40,596 nt of DNA from Ruegeria halocynthiae (GTDB lineage: Bacteria; Pseudomonadota; Alphaproteobacteria; Rhodobacterales; Rhodobacteraceae), in NCBI RefSeq assembly GCF_000743705.1, contig NZ_JQEZ01000009.1, forward strand, positions 2,035-42,630, read 5' to 3'. The notes below the pieces were generated by a model, which worked only from the letters and a program-made list of their open reading frames with translations, was not told the origin of the DNA and did not search any database. The first letter of the stretch is position 1. Each line of letters starts with the position of its first letter. Below, in pieces: positions 33,708 to 40,596 of this stretch. The translations under genes were made by a program, and so were the position numbers.

Positions 33708-34810
33708 GATCCGCTGCCCTCCTCACCTTATGCCTCGCCTGTGCCGCACAGTCAGGTCACGGGCAAGGTGTACCGGTTCAGGACACGGCGGGTCTGGGTC
33801 AGCTTGGTGCGCTGCTGTCCAAGCTGAGTGACGACTTCGAGACGCAGGGTGACCATATGGAAACGGGCCGGACGCTCTCTTCCGTGCAGGCGGATCAGCT
33901 GCGCGTTCTGGAAGCGATGTCCGCAGCGCTTTCAGGACCCGGGCTTGATATCCTCGCGCTCGAAGGCAATGCCGATTTCCCGGCAGAGGAGGTTTATCCC
34001 GCCGCATCCAACCATCCGATGGACAGCCGTCTCTTTGGCGATGGCCGGGAAACCGTAGAAAGGATGATCGTCCGGGTGGCTGGAGAATACGCCGATGCCC
34101 CTGGGGTGCGGCGCGCCGGCCTCTCCGCCACCCAATGGCGATGCCTGTTCCAGGCGCTTATCAAACAGGAAAGCCGGTTCAGTGTCTCGGCGCAAAGCCC
34201 GGTTGGCGCCTACGGGTTGACCCAGCTGATGTCGGGCACGGCTGCGGATCTGGGTGTGGACCGCTATGATGTGATGGACAATCTGCGCGGCGGCGCGCGC
34301 TATATCACAACCCAGCTGCACTCCTTCGGCACCATCCCGCATGCGCTTGCCGCCTATAACGCGGGTCCCGGCCGTGTACAGGAATACGGGGGCGTGCCAC
34401 CTTTCCCGGAAACCCAGGGCTATGTGCGCAACATCGCGCGCTACTACAATGAATACCTGGCCGTCATTGGGGGTGCCGACGCGCTTGGCACACTCTCGCC
34501 ATCCGATGGGGCGCTGGCGGAATATAACAGCATTTCCGAGGCCAGTGTCTATTATGCCGCCGACAACCACGCCACATCCGGGCAGGTGATCAACCGGCTT
34601 GCCGCGATCATCCGCCAGATCGACGCAACGCCCGACGTCAAACGAGCCATTGAGCTCAACACCTATGCCAAGGCCGAGATCGGCCGCATCCTCAACCTGC
34701 GCCTGCGTCTGATGGCCGCCAACCACCAGCGCCATGCGGCCCATGGCCAACATCTTGCCGCCGATCGTCTCGCGGAACGCAGCTTCATGCAGATGGAGGT
34801 GATCCGATGA
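33704..34810 (+). CDS. VirB5-like protein with an inserted lytic transglycosylase domain (368 aa)
   Basis: A Sec signal covers residues 1-20. The mature start VPVQDTAGLGQLGALLSKLSDDFETQ resembles the VirB5 at 34807 (VPTFDNSNLRQLVLQLEHMAEDLNVQ). Residues about 140-250 are an SLT domain with Glu156 in IKQESRF, GAYGLTQLMSGTAADLGV, NLRGGARYI and ALAAYNAGPGRV. Residues about 310-368 (DVKRAIELNTYAKAEIGRIL ... ERSFMQMEVIR) align with the last 60 residues of the VirB5 paralogue (GLKAAVDLNTRVTAELGIIL ... ERKFRSMEVPK). So the SLT domain is embedded in a VirB5-like frame. It is probably a periplasmic muralytic enzyme acting at the pilus tip or channel. It is the second transglycosylase of this operon. 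Confidence 0.85.
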   Translation: MRSAALLTLCLACAAQSGHGQGVPVQDTAGLGQLGALLSKLSDDFETQGDHMETGRTLSSVQADQLRVLEAMSAALSGPGLDILALEGNADFPAEEVYPAASNHPMDSRLFGDGRETVERMIVRVAGEYADAPGVRRAGLSATQWRCLFQALIKQESRFSVSAQSPVGAYGLTQLMSGTAADLGVDRYDVMDNLRGGARYITTQLHSFGTIPHALAAYNAGPGRVQEYGGVPPFPETQGYVRNIARYYNEYLAVIGGADALGTLSPSDGALAEYNSISEASVYYAADNHATSGQVINRLAAIIRQIDATPDVKRAIELNTYAKAEIGRILNLRLRLMAANHQRHAAHGQHLAADRLAERSFMQMEVIR

Positions 34811-35580
34811 AAACGACCGTCTTTGGTTTGTCGACTGCTCTGATGGCGCTTGGCTTGCTGCCCGACCATGCCGGTGCACAGGGTGTTCCAACCTTCGACA
34901 ATTCAAACCTGCGCCAGTTGGTGCTGCAGCTCGAGCACATGGCCGAAGATCTGAATGTTCAGCTTCAGCAGCTCGCCACCATGCGGCAGGAGCTGGAAAC
35001 CCAGCTAAGCCAGCTTCTGAACCTCGAAGCACAACTGGCTTCGCTGAGCGAGGGCAATGAGCTGGGCCAGATTTTCGCGACCGTGGAAGAGTTCGAACGG
35101 GTCCGAGGCAAGCTGACCGCTCCGCTGGCCACGGCTGACGCCCTGTCGAGCGGAGATTTCCTGAGCGGGTTCCGCCCCGGGGTCGAACTGGATACGGCTT
35201 TAGAGCGCGTGCTGTCCGGAAACGGGTTCACACCGGAACGCCTGTCATCTCTCGCCACAAGCGAGGATCCAGCGGACAACAGGCTGGCCACTAGAGCCGG
35301 GTCAAGCGCCATGCTGTCCGTTGCAGCCTCAGAGGCCCATGCGGAGGCCGGAGACAGCCTCGGGCGGCTTGAGACAATGGTCGGCCTGATCGACGATCAG
35401 GACGGGCTGAAAGCCGCCGTCGACCTCAACACCCGCGTGACCGCCGAGCTGGGTATCATTCTCACCCAGATCTGGCGGCTTGAGGCGGCAGCCGGTGTCA
35501 ATGGCGGCCAGCTTGGCGTTGTTGATGCCGCCACATTGGCCGAAGAACGCAAATTCCGCTCCATGGAGGTGCCAAAATGA
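34807..35580 (+). CDS. virB5: VirB5-like minor pilin / pilus-tip protein (257 aa)
   Basis: It overlaps the previous gene by ATGA. A signal peptide spans residues 1-23. The mature protein begins QGVPTFDNSNLRQLVLQLEHMAEDLNVQLQQLATMRQELETQL, a long amphipathic coiled-coil helix typical of VirB5/TrbJ proteins, and ends in a second helical block (LNTRVTAELGIILTQIWRLEAAA). VirB5 sits at the pilus tip and helps contact recipient cells. Its C-terminal 60 residues are shared with the transglycosylase chimera upstream, so one arose from the other by duplication. Confidence 0.82.
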   Translation: MKTTVFGLSTALMALGLLPDHAGAQGVPTFDNSNLRQLVLQLEHMAEDLNVQLQQLATMRQELETQLSQLLNLEAQLASLSEGNELGQIFATVEEFERVRGKLTAPLATADALSSGDFLSGFRPGVELDTALERVLSGNGFTPERLSSLATSEDPADNRLATRAGSSAMLSVAASEAHAEAGDSLGRLETMVGLIDDQDGLKAAVDLNTRVTAELGIILTQIWRLEAAAGVNGGQLGVVDAATLAEERKFRSMEVPK

Positions 35581-35972
35581 TCCAATCAATACACGTGTTT
35601 CTGACAGGACTCACCATTGCATGCCTGCCATTTGTCGCGGCGGCCCAATCCACGCACAGCAGCTTCGAAACCATGGCGCAGCCAACGGATGAAAAGGTCG
35701 CGTGCAAAGCGCCAAAACCACCAAAAGACCTGGCCGAGACAGCCTACATTCGCAACGGATACCGCGCGATCCTGCGGATCATGGCTGCTGAGAAATGGCA
35801 GGAAACAGGTTCTTGCGACTGCTTCCTGGCTGTCATCAAATGGGAGGAGGTATTGGAAGCAGGGCCCACGTTTCAATCCTCAGATGATCCCAAGCGGCCT
35901 TTCGACACTTCCGTTCTGAGAGAAAGAGCGGATGATCTGCTTGCTGAACGCGACGCAGCTTGTGCGAACTGA
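35577..35972 (+). CDS. Periplasmic hypothetical protein within the virB operon (131 aa)
   Basis: It overlaps virB5 by ATGA and virB6 by one base (TGATG), so it is fully embedded in the operon. The signal peptide (1-23) ends in FVAAAQ. The mature part has cysteines in KVACKAP, GSCDCF and the C-terminal DAACAN, so disulfides are likely, and reads ETAYIRNGYRAILRIMAAEKWQETGSCDCFLAVIKWEEV. I do not recognise the family. The position between virB5 and virB6 suits a channel accessory or an entry-exclusion factor, but nothing shows which. Confidence 0.78.
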   Translation: MIQSIHVFLTGLTIACLPFVAAAQSTHSSFETMAQPTDEKVACKAPKPPKDLAETAYIRNGYRAILRIMAAEKWQETGSCDCFLAVIKWEEVLEAGPTFQSSDDPKRPFDTSVLRERADDLLAERDAACAN

Positions 35973-37003
35973 TGGGCATTATCCGTGACATACTCGACCA
36001 AGTCGACAACGCCATTGATACGGTTTCTCAAGAAGGCTTCGTTGCATCCGCCGGAGCGGTTGGAGATGTTTTGTCCGTTGGCTCGGCCGTCCTGTTGATC
36101 CTGATCGGAGTCAATGTGGTCATGCAACTCCGGCCGATGACATTCGGCAGTACTTTTGCGTTTGGCATAAAGGTCGCGCTCATCGGCGTTTTTGCCCAGA
36201 GCTGGGACAACTTTTCGGTTGTCTACCGCATTGCAGTCGATGTCCCCGAAAGCATTGGAGCTTCAATTTTAGATCTCACAGACACTGGCGACGAAGCGGG
36301 TGTCTACGAAAGCCTCGATAGCATGGTGAACCGGATCACCGCCTATGGCGATGCCATCGGAGACCGGGCGAGCTGGGTGTTTGGCGCGGTCCTCGGTGCC
36401 ATCTTCTTTGTTCTCTCCGCCATCTTCGCCGCGGTCACGGCGGGCATAATCGCTTATGCCAGGATCGTCTTCACCCTGATGATCGTGATCGCCCCCTTCA
36501 TGATCCTCACCTCGCTCTTCAAACCCACTCAATCTCTCTTCGAGGCCTGGACACGCGCCACCATCGGATACGCCCTGATGCCGGTTGCTGCAGCTGGCGC
36601 GGCCGGGATCATCGTGGCGATTGCCGAAGCCGTCGGAGACGCTTCCGTCGATCCCGGCAATGTCGAAACGGTCAGCCTCATTCTGCCCTTCCTTGTGATC
36701 CTTCTTCTCTCGGCCGGGATCATGGCCGCGGTGCCTTTCATTGCCTCAAACCTGACCGGCGTCATGGGGATTGCCTCCAACGCCATCGGCCTCACTGGTC
36801 TGGCTCGCCAGGGCGTGGTCAACGCAGGCGAATATGGAGTCGGTGGTGCCGGGCGTGTTCTCACCGGGCGGACCCCATATGAGCTGCGCCGCAATATCAG
36901 CAGCGCAGCCACGGCCAGCAATCAGCTTATCCGAAACACCCCCGCACAGTCGCTTGCACGCATAAAAGCCTTCCGTGCGTTCATGGCTTCCCAGAAGACA
37001 TGA
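35972..37003 (+). CDS. virB6: VirB6 inner-membrane channel protein (343 aa)
   Basis: I chose the ATG at 35972, whose A is the last base of the previous stop. The protein is very hydrophobic, with segments near 28-50, 60-76, two to three between 130 and 178 (FGAVLGAIFFVLSAIFAAVTAGII, RIVFTLMIVIAPFMILTSLF), 192-216 and 229-256. The central RIVFTLMIVIAPFMI...F..T...F..W block is the VirB6/TrbL signature. The cytoplasmic C-terminal tail is short. It forms part of the inner-membrane pore. Confidence 0.92.
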   Translation: MGIIRDILDQVDNAIDTVSQEGFVASAGAVGDVLSVGSAVLLILIGVNVVMQLRPMTFGSTFAFGIKVALIGVFAQSWDNFSVVYRIAVDVPESIGASILDLTDTGDEAGVYESLDSMVNRITAYGDAIGDRASWVFGAVLGAIFFVLSAIFAAVTAGIIAYARIVFTLMIVIAPFMILTSLFKPTQSLFEAWTRATIGYALMPVAAAGAAGIIVAIAEAVGDASVDPGNVETVSLILPFLVILLLSAGIMAAVPFIASNLTGVMGIASNAIGLTGLARQGVVNAGEYGVGGAGRVLTGRTPYELRRNISSAATASNQLIRNTPAQSLARIKAFRAFMASQKT

Positions 37004-37665
37004 CCCGGGGCCAGTTCGATCAGGACGCCTTTGAAGCGGATTTCATCTTCGGACCCCGACGCAGAGAACGCTTTGCTTACGGGATCGCCGCGGCAGGCGT
37101 GATCGTTGGCCTGGCCGGCTTCATCGGAGCCGTCACCTTGTTTCCCCTGAAAACTATCGAGACCTTTGTGGTTGTTGTGGACAAGGACACGGGCGAGATG
37201 GATCGCGTGGCCGCAGTCGAAGCGCTGAGCCTCGATGAAAGCGATGCGATCATCCAGGCCAGTCTCGTGGCTTATGTAGATGACAGGGAAACCTATGATC
37301 TGAGCGATGGCGAGCAGCGGATCAATTCCGTTCTCCAGCGTTCCGATGAAGATGCCGAACGCACGCTGCGAGATCTCTGGTCTTCCACAAACCCTGACTA
37401 CCCGATCACCGTCTACGGGCGCGACGCCAGGATTGACGTGGTGATCCGCTCGGTCAACCAGATCGAACCCGGCGTGGCGCAGGTGCGTTTCACCAAAACC
37501 CTGCGCAAACAGCGCGACACACGAACGGTCACACGACCCTATGTGGCCACCCTCGGCTATGCGTTCCGGCCAGAGACCCGCCAGCGCCTGCAGCAGGTCT
37601 GGGCCAATCCGCTTGGATTTGTCGTGACATCTTACCGCGTCGATGCTGAAACCCTGGAGAACTGA
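37000..37665 (+). CDS. virB8: VirB8 T4SS assembly protein (221 aa)
   Basis: It overlaps virB6 by ATGA. A short cytoplasmic N-terminus precedes one membrane helix (26-49, FAYGIAAAGVIVGLAGFIGAV) and a periplasmic NTF2-like domain. The diagnostic NPLGF motif occurs at 203-207. DYPITVYGRDARIDVVIRSVNQI and VRFTKTLRKQ are also typical. VirB8 nucleates the channel and contacts VirB9 and VirB10. Confidence 0.95.
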   Translation: MTRGQFDQDAFEADFIFGPRRRERFAYGIAAAGVIVGLAGFIGAVTLFPLKTIETFVVVVDKDTGEMDRVAAVEALSLDESDAIIQASLVAYVDDRETYDLSDGEQRINSVLQRSDEDAERTLRDLWSSTNPDYPITVYGRDARIDVVIRSVNQIEPGVAQVRFTKTLRKQRDTRTVTRPYVATLGYAFRPETRQRLQQVWANPLGFVVTSYRVDAETLEN

Positions 37666-37668
37666 GCA

Positions 37669-38400
37669 ATGCTGACGCGCGCACCCCTCATCGCTCTCCT
37701 TCTCACAGCCGCTCCAATTCTTGCCCTGTCTGAGACCACCCCGCAGGGTGGGCCCAAAGACACGCGCATCCGCTATGCGGTCTATGACGGCGACCAGGTT
37801 TTCCGGATCGAAACCGATCTGCGCCATTCCACCACCATCCGGTTCGGCGCAGGGGAAAGGTTTGAAGCCGTGATCGTGGGCGACACGGAGAGCTTTCAGG
37901 TCGATCCGATCCCGGAGCTTGGCAACATCCTGACCATTAAACCCCATGTGCAGAATGCCTCGACCAACATGACAGTCATTACCAACCGCCGCAGCTATGC
38001 GTTCCATCTGCGCGAAGGCTCCATTCCAGGCCGCGGCGGCATGTTCTTTGAAGTCCGGTTTCGGTATCCGGGAGACGCGAGACGGACAAGTTCGGCAAAC
38101 ACGCAGGCCAAAGGTTTTGCTGCTCCGCGCAATTATGACTACAAACTATCCGGCAAGGCCGATTTCCAGCCTGTTGGCGTCTATGATGACGGGCGTTTCA
38201 CCTACTTCACCTTTCCACAAAACGGACGACAACCCGCGATCTTCAAGGCCGACAGCCAGGGTCGCGAACGCACGGTGAACTGGACCCAGCAGGGCAATAC
38301 CGTCCGGGTGTCCGGCACCAGCACCTACTGGACCCTGCGCCTCGGGGAGGCGGCCCTCTGCATCTATCGCGATAACTCGGCGATACCGGTGAGGAACTGA
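37669..38400 (+). CDS. virB9: VirB9 outer-membrane core component (243 aa)
   Basis: It starts three bases after virB8. The signal peptide is residues 1-21. DTRIRYAVYDGDQVFRIETDLRHSTTIRFGAGE and KPHVQNASTNMTVITNRRSYAFHL are the N-terminal VirB9/CagX blocks. The C-terminal beta domain has YDDGRFTYFTFP...PAIFKAD and ends in TYWTLRLGEAALCIYRDN. It forms the outer-membrane ring with VirB7 and VirB10. Confidence 0.95.
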   Translation: MLTRAPLIALLLTAAPILALSETTPQGGPKDTRIRYAVYDGDQVFRIETDLRHSTTIRFGAGERFEAVIVGDTESFQVDPIPELGNILTIKPHVQNASTNMTVITNRRSYAFHLREGSIPGRGGMFFEVRFRYPGDARRTSSANTQAKGFAAPRNYDYKLSGKADFQPVGVYDDGRFTYFTFPQNGRQPAIFKADSQGRERTVNWTQQGNTVRVSGTSTYWTLRLGEAALCIYRDNSAIPVRN

Positions 38401-38403
38401 GAC

Positions 38404-39825
38404 ATGTCGGATGATCCAAACCTCCGGAAACGGCTCGAGACCTTCAGCGGATCCAAACGTTCAGGGCCGCAACGCAGGTTTGGCGTCACAGCCATCGCGC
38501 TTGTCCTGAGTCTGGGTGGTGCGGCAATCGCCTATCTTCTTGCAGCAGACTGGAATGCGGATCCGGATTTATTGCAAACCTCGGATGTGGAACCGTTTCA
38601 GGAGGATCGCCTCCCAACCGGCGGTCGGCTGGAGTTTCCCGCCGACGAAAGGGATCAGCGCGTCAACGAGGCATTGATTGCAATCGAAGAAGCGCTTGAA
38701 CTCCCTGCCCCATCCGAAGCTGCAGATGAACCGAACTCGGACGTCCTGGCCGAACTGGCGGAGCTGCGCGATGCCCTTTCCGCAGCACAGGCGGAACGAA
38801 ACGCCGAGATCCAGTCGGCCGTCAGCGACTTGCGGGCTGCTTTCGCCGATCAGACCAAAACCCTTGAAGCGACGGTCGATGAACGGGATGCCAGGCTAAG
38901 CCAGCTGGAGCGTGAGCATGCGGCCCGCCTCAATTCTCTGCAAAGCCAATTGGAAGCCGAACGCGCAGGGCGGGAGGCACTGGAAGCTGAGCAGGCCAAC
39001 AATGCACTGATCCGGGATCAGCAACTGCTCGCAGAACGGCGCAGGCAAGAGGAGGAGCAAAAGCGTCGTGAGGCGGAACATCAGGCGACACAGCTCCTGA
39101 CCGCCCAGATCACATCTCCGGCCGTGGTCTATTCCACCGGTGCAACAGCCAGGGCGCAAGCTAAAGGTGGACCAACAGACGGCACGACAGGTGCCGAGTT
39201 TCCTCTGAATGAAAACGAAGCCTATCTGCGCCTGGCAGCACCACCGCTGGAAGTCGAAGAGGCCGCTCGTATGGAGCAGCCCGACCGAACGCTTGCGCAG
39301 GGTTCGGTCCTTCAGGCGGCCCTGCAAACGGCAATCAACAGCGACCTGCCGGGGAACGTGGTCGCCGTGGTGGCTGAGCCGGTCTACGCTTTTTCCGGGG
39401 ACGCGATACTGATCCCCCGTGGATCGCGCCTCTTTGGCCAATACCGGTCAGGCGTCGAGGTCAATCAGAAACGCATCCTGATCCTGTGGACCCGTGTTCT
39501 CACGCCGGATGGCACATCGATGCAGATTGCATCCGTTGGCGGTGATCAGCTGGGACGCTCAGGGCTGACGGGTCTTGTCGACACCAAGTTTGATGAACGC
39601 TTCGGCGGCGCGGCCCTGATATCGATCATCGGCGCCGCCCCGGCGGTGGCGGCCGATCAGATCGAGGAGGACCTGGCCCGCGATGTCGCCCGCGAAATCA
39701 CAGGAGATCTGGAAGAGGCCACAAGTTCCGTGATCGCGGATCAGGTCTCGATCGCGCCTACCATCTATGTCGATCAGGGCGCGATGGTCACCGTGCTGGT
39801 GGACAGGGATGTCGTCATTTATTGA
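38404..39825 (+). CDS. virB10: VirB10 T4SS scaffold protein (473 aa)
   Basis: One membrane helix lies near residues 27-47 after a basic cytoplasmic N-terminus. A long Glu/Ala/Arg-rich coiled coil (about 110-225, ending ERRRQEEEQKRREAEHQAT) spans the periplasm. The C-terminal TrbI/VirB10 barrel (from about 290) contains GSVLQAALQTAINSDLPG, ILIPRGSRLFGQYRSG and the terminal PTIYVDQGAMVTVLVDRDV. It links inner- and outer-membrane parts. It is the last recognisable vir gene in the window. Confidence 0.95.
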   Translation: MSDDPNLRKRLETFSGSKRSGPQRRFGVTAIALVLSLGGAAIAYLLAADWNADPDLLQTSDVEPFQEDRLPTGGRLEFPADERDQRVNEALIAIEEALELPAPSEAADEPNSDVLAELAELRDALSAAQAERNAEIQSAVSDLRAAFADQTKTLEATVDERDARLSQLEREHAARLNSLQSQLEAERAGREALEAEQANNALIRDQQLLAERRRQEEEQKRREAEHQATQLLTAQITSPAVVYSTGATARAQAKGGPTDGTTGAEFPLNENEAYLRLAAPPLEVEEAARMEQPDRTLAQGSVLQAALQTAINSDLPGNVVAVVAEPVYAFSGDAILIPRGSRLFGQYRSGVEVNQKRILILWTRVLTPDGTSMQIASVGGDQLGRSGLTGLVDTKFDERFGGAALISIIGAAPAVAADQIEEDLARDVAREITGDLEEATSSVIADQVSIAPTIYVDQGAMVTVLVDRDVVIY

Positions 39826-39847
39826 GATCGGGAGGACCTGGTCCGAT

Positions 39848-40021
39848 ATGAACAAGCTATTGGAAAAACGCGCCTCTGATCTTGGCCGTGCAGCATTGAA
39901 GGTTGCTGCAGAAGCCACCTTAGAGTCTGAGACCACCCTGCCCGCCTCATATCTCGAGCAATATCTTGAGCCGTTTCGAGACCTGATCCTGTGTTCCGAC
40001 ATTGGGGTCGAGTCCGGCTGA
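39848..40021 (+). CDS. Small hypothetical protein after virB10 (57 aa)
   Basis: GGGAGG lies 10-15 bases before the ATG at 39848, 22 bases after the virB10 stop. The product is mostly helical (MNKLLEKRASDLGRAALKVAAEATLE, then LEQYLEPFRDLIL), without signal or membrane segment. The family is not recognised. In many virB operons virB11 stands here; this protein has no ATPase motif, so it is not a virB11 product, and the sequence around it shows no virB11 remains. Confidence 0.55.
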   Translation: MNKLLEKRASDLGRAALKVAAEATLESETTLPASYLEQYLEPFRDLILCSDIGVESG

Positions 40022-40067
40022 GTGCAGAATAGGGCGTTAAGCTCGGATTGGGCTTCTGTGATTGCGC

Positions 40068-40596
40068 TCAAGCCTCGTCTTCAGCGAGATATCGATAAAT
40101 AGTGGCCTTAGAGAGGCTGTATTCAGCCATGAGGTCCTTGATTAAGGTGCCCTGCGCGCGTTTTGCGCGCAGTTCTACGATCTGATTGGTTGTAAGCGCA
40201 GGCCGCTTCCCAAACTGAACGCCTTGATCTTTAGCCTTCTTGATCCCGTCCATTTGGCGCTCGGCGCGGATTTCGGTTTCGAACTGACCGATGGCTCCCA
40301 GCATGTTGAATAGCAGTCGCCCGGTTGCGTCTGATGTGTCGATATTTTGATCAAGGACCACCAGATCAACGCCTTTGTCGCGCAGGGTCTCGGCGATCTG
40401 GCACAGGTGTAGAGTTGAGCGCGCCAATCGGTCGATGCGAGTCACGATCAGCTGGTCACCGTTCCGAACGTATCCCAGACACCGTTTGAGCTGAGGACGG
40501 GCATCGGTAGTGCCGCTGCGCTTTTCTTCGAACAGCTTGTCGCATTCGTTCAGCTTTTCCCGCTGTACATCTAATGATTGCCCGACTGAACTGACA
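40068..40596 (-). CDS. Serine recombinase (resolvase/invertase family), N-terminus outside the window
   Basis: On the minus strand the frame runs open to the right edge of the window, beginning SSVGQSLDVQREKLNECDKLF, which is the region containing the catalytic Ser of resolvases. It continues with GDQLIVTRIDRLARS, a GAIGQFETEIRAERQMDGI helix, and a C-terminal HTH (LIKDLMAEYSLSKATIYRYLAE). Only a few residues of the N-terminus seem to be missing. It is a small serine recombinase of the kind found on plasmids and Tn3 transposons for resolution. It lies opposite to the virB operon and probably marks its boundary. Confidence 0.92.
   Translation of the reverse strand, partial: VSSVGQSLDVQREKLNECDKLFEEKRSGTTDARPQLKRCLGYVRNGDQLIVTRIDRLARSTLHLCQIAETLRDKGVDLVVLDQNIDTSDATGRLLFNMLGAIGQFETEIRAERQMDGIKKAKDQGVQFGKRPALTTNQIVELRAKRAQGTLIKDLMAEYSLSKATIYRYLAEDEA

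Noticed and set aside
33932..35032. Antisense frame of 366 codons opposite the VirB5/SLT genes
   Set aside because: The plus-strand genes have signal peptides, motifs and ATGA-coupled starts; the antisense frame has none of these.
36922..38007. Antisense frame of 361 codons opposite virB8 and virB9
   Set aside because: Both vir genes are clear on the plus strand; the antisense product has no recognisable features.

Overview
The window looks like accessory DNA of an alphaproteobacterium of the Rhodobacterales (Roseobacter group), most likely a conjugative plasmid or integrative conjugative element. The support is a complete-looking stretch of VirB-type type IV secretion genes of the alphaproteobacterial plasmid kind, a gene pair resembling the rhizobial/rhodobacterial RcgA-RcgR conjugation regulators, a moderately high G+C content, and many insertion-sequence scars and small elements. 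No replication, partition, rRNA or tRNA gene was seen.

Positions 1-8963 hold surface adhesins: the 3' end of one autotransporter (1-1437), then a giant glycine-rich autotransporter of about 2490 residues (1488-8963). Positions 9000-10444 are a junkyard: a 288-bp element with inverted, iteron-bearing ends, a decayed IS66 transposase, and the tail of an IS3-family element. A TPR-sulfotransferase gene follows on the minus strand (10451-12538). Next comes a broken 5' relic of an autotransporter (about 12771-12960), a winged-helix regulator (13085-14038, minus) and a divergent intact autotransporter (14348-18628) of the same family as the gene at position 1. A decayed IS30-type element lies at 18761-19846.

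Positions 19986-23020 contain a small gene and the rcgA/rcgR-like pair, preceded by four tandem 10-bp repeats. Positions 23120-25083 are the most striking object: a 1964-bp unit with 39-bp terminal inverted repeats (34/39 matching) and a perfect 5-bp target duplication (ACCCA). It carries a single complete gene, for a TIR-like protein, and no transposase. It looks like a Tn3-type mobile insertion cassette delivering a putative defence gene.

Positions 25199-29885 contain a divergent pair of genes (a secreted Cys-rich protein and a cytosolic protein of about 120 residues) present twice, as diverged copies. Both copies of the second gene have a stem-loop over the ribosome binding site. Between the copies lie a secreted thermonuclease-like gene, a 28-codon ORF, and a Fic toxin with its small upstream partner. 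Positions 29785-39825 are the T4SS operon: virB1-like, virB2, virB3, virB4, a VirB7-like lipoprotein, a VirB5/transglycosylase chimera, virB5, a small periplasmic protein, virB6, virB8, virB9 and virB10. Most of the junctions from virB2 to virB8 overlap by a few bases. After virB10 comes a small gene and the truncated start-side of a serine recombinase that runs off the window; virB11 and virD4 are not in view.

All identifications rest on reading the sequence and on memory of families. No database search or folding calculation was run.
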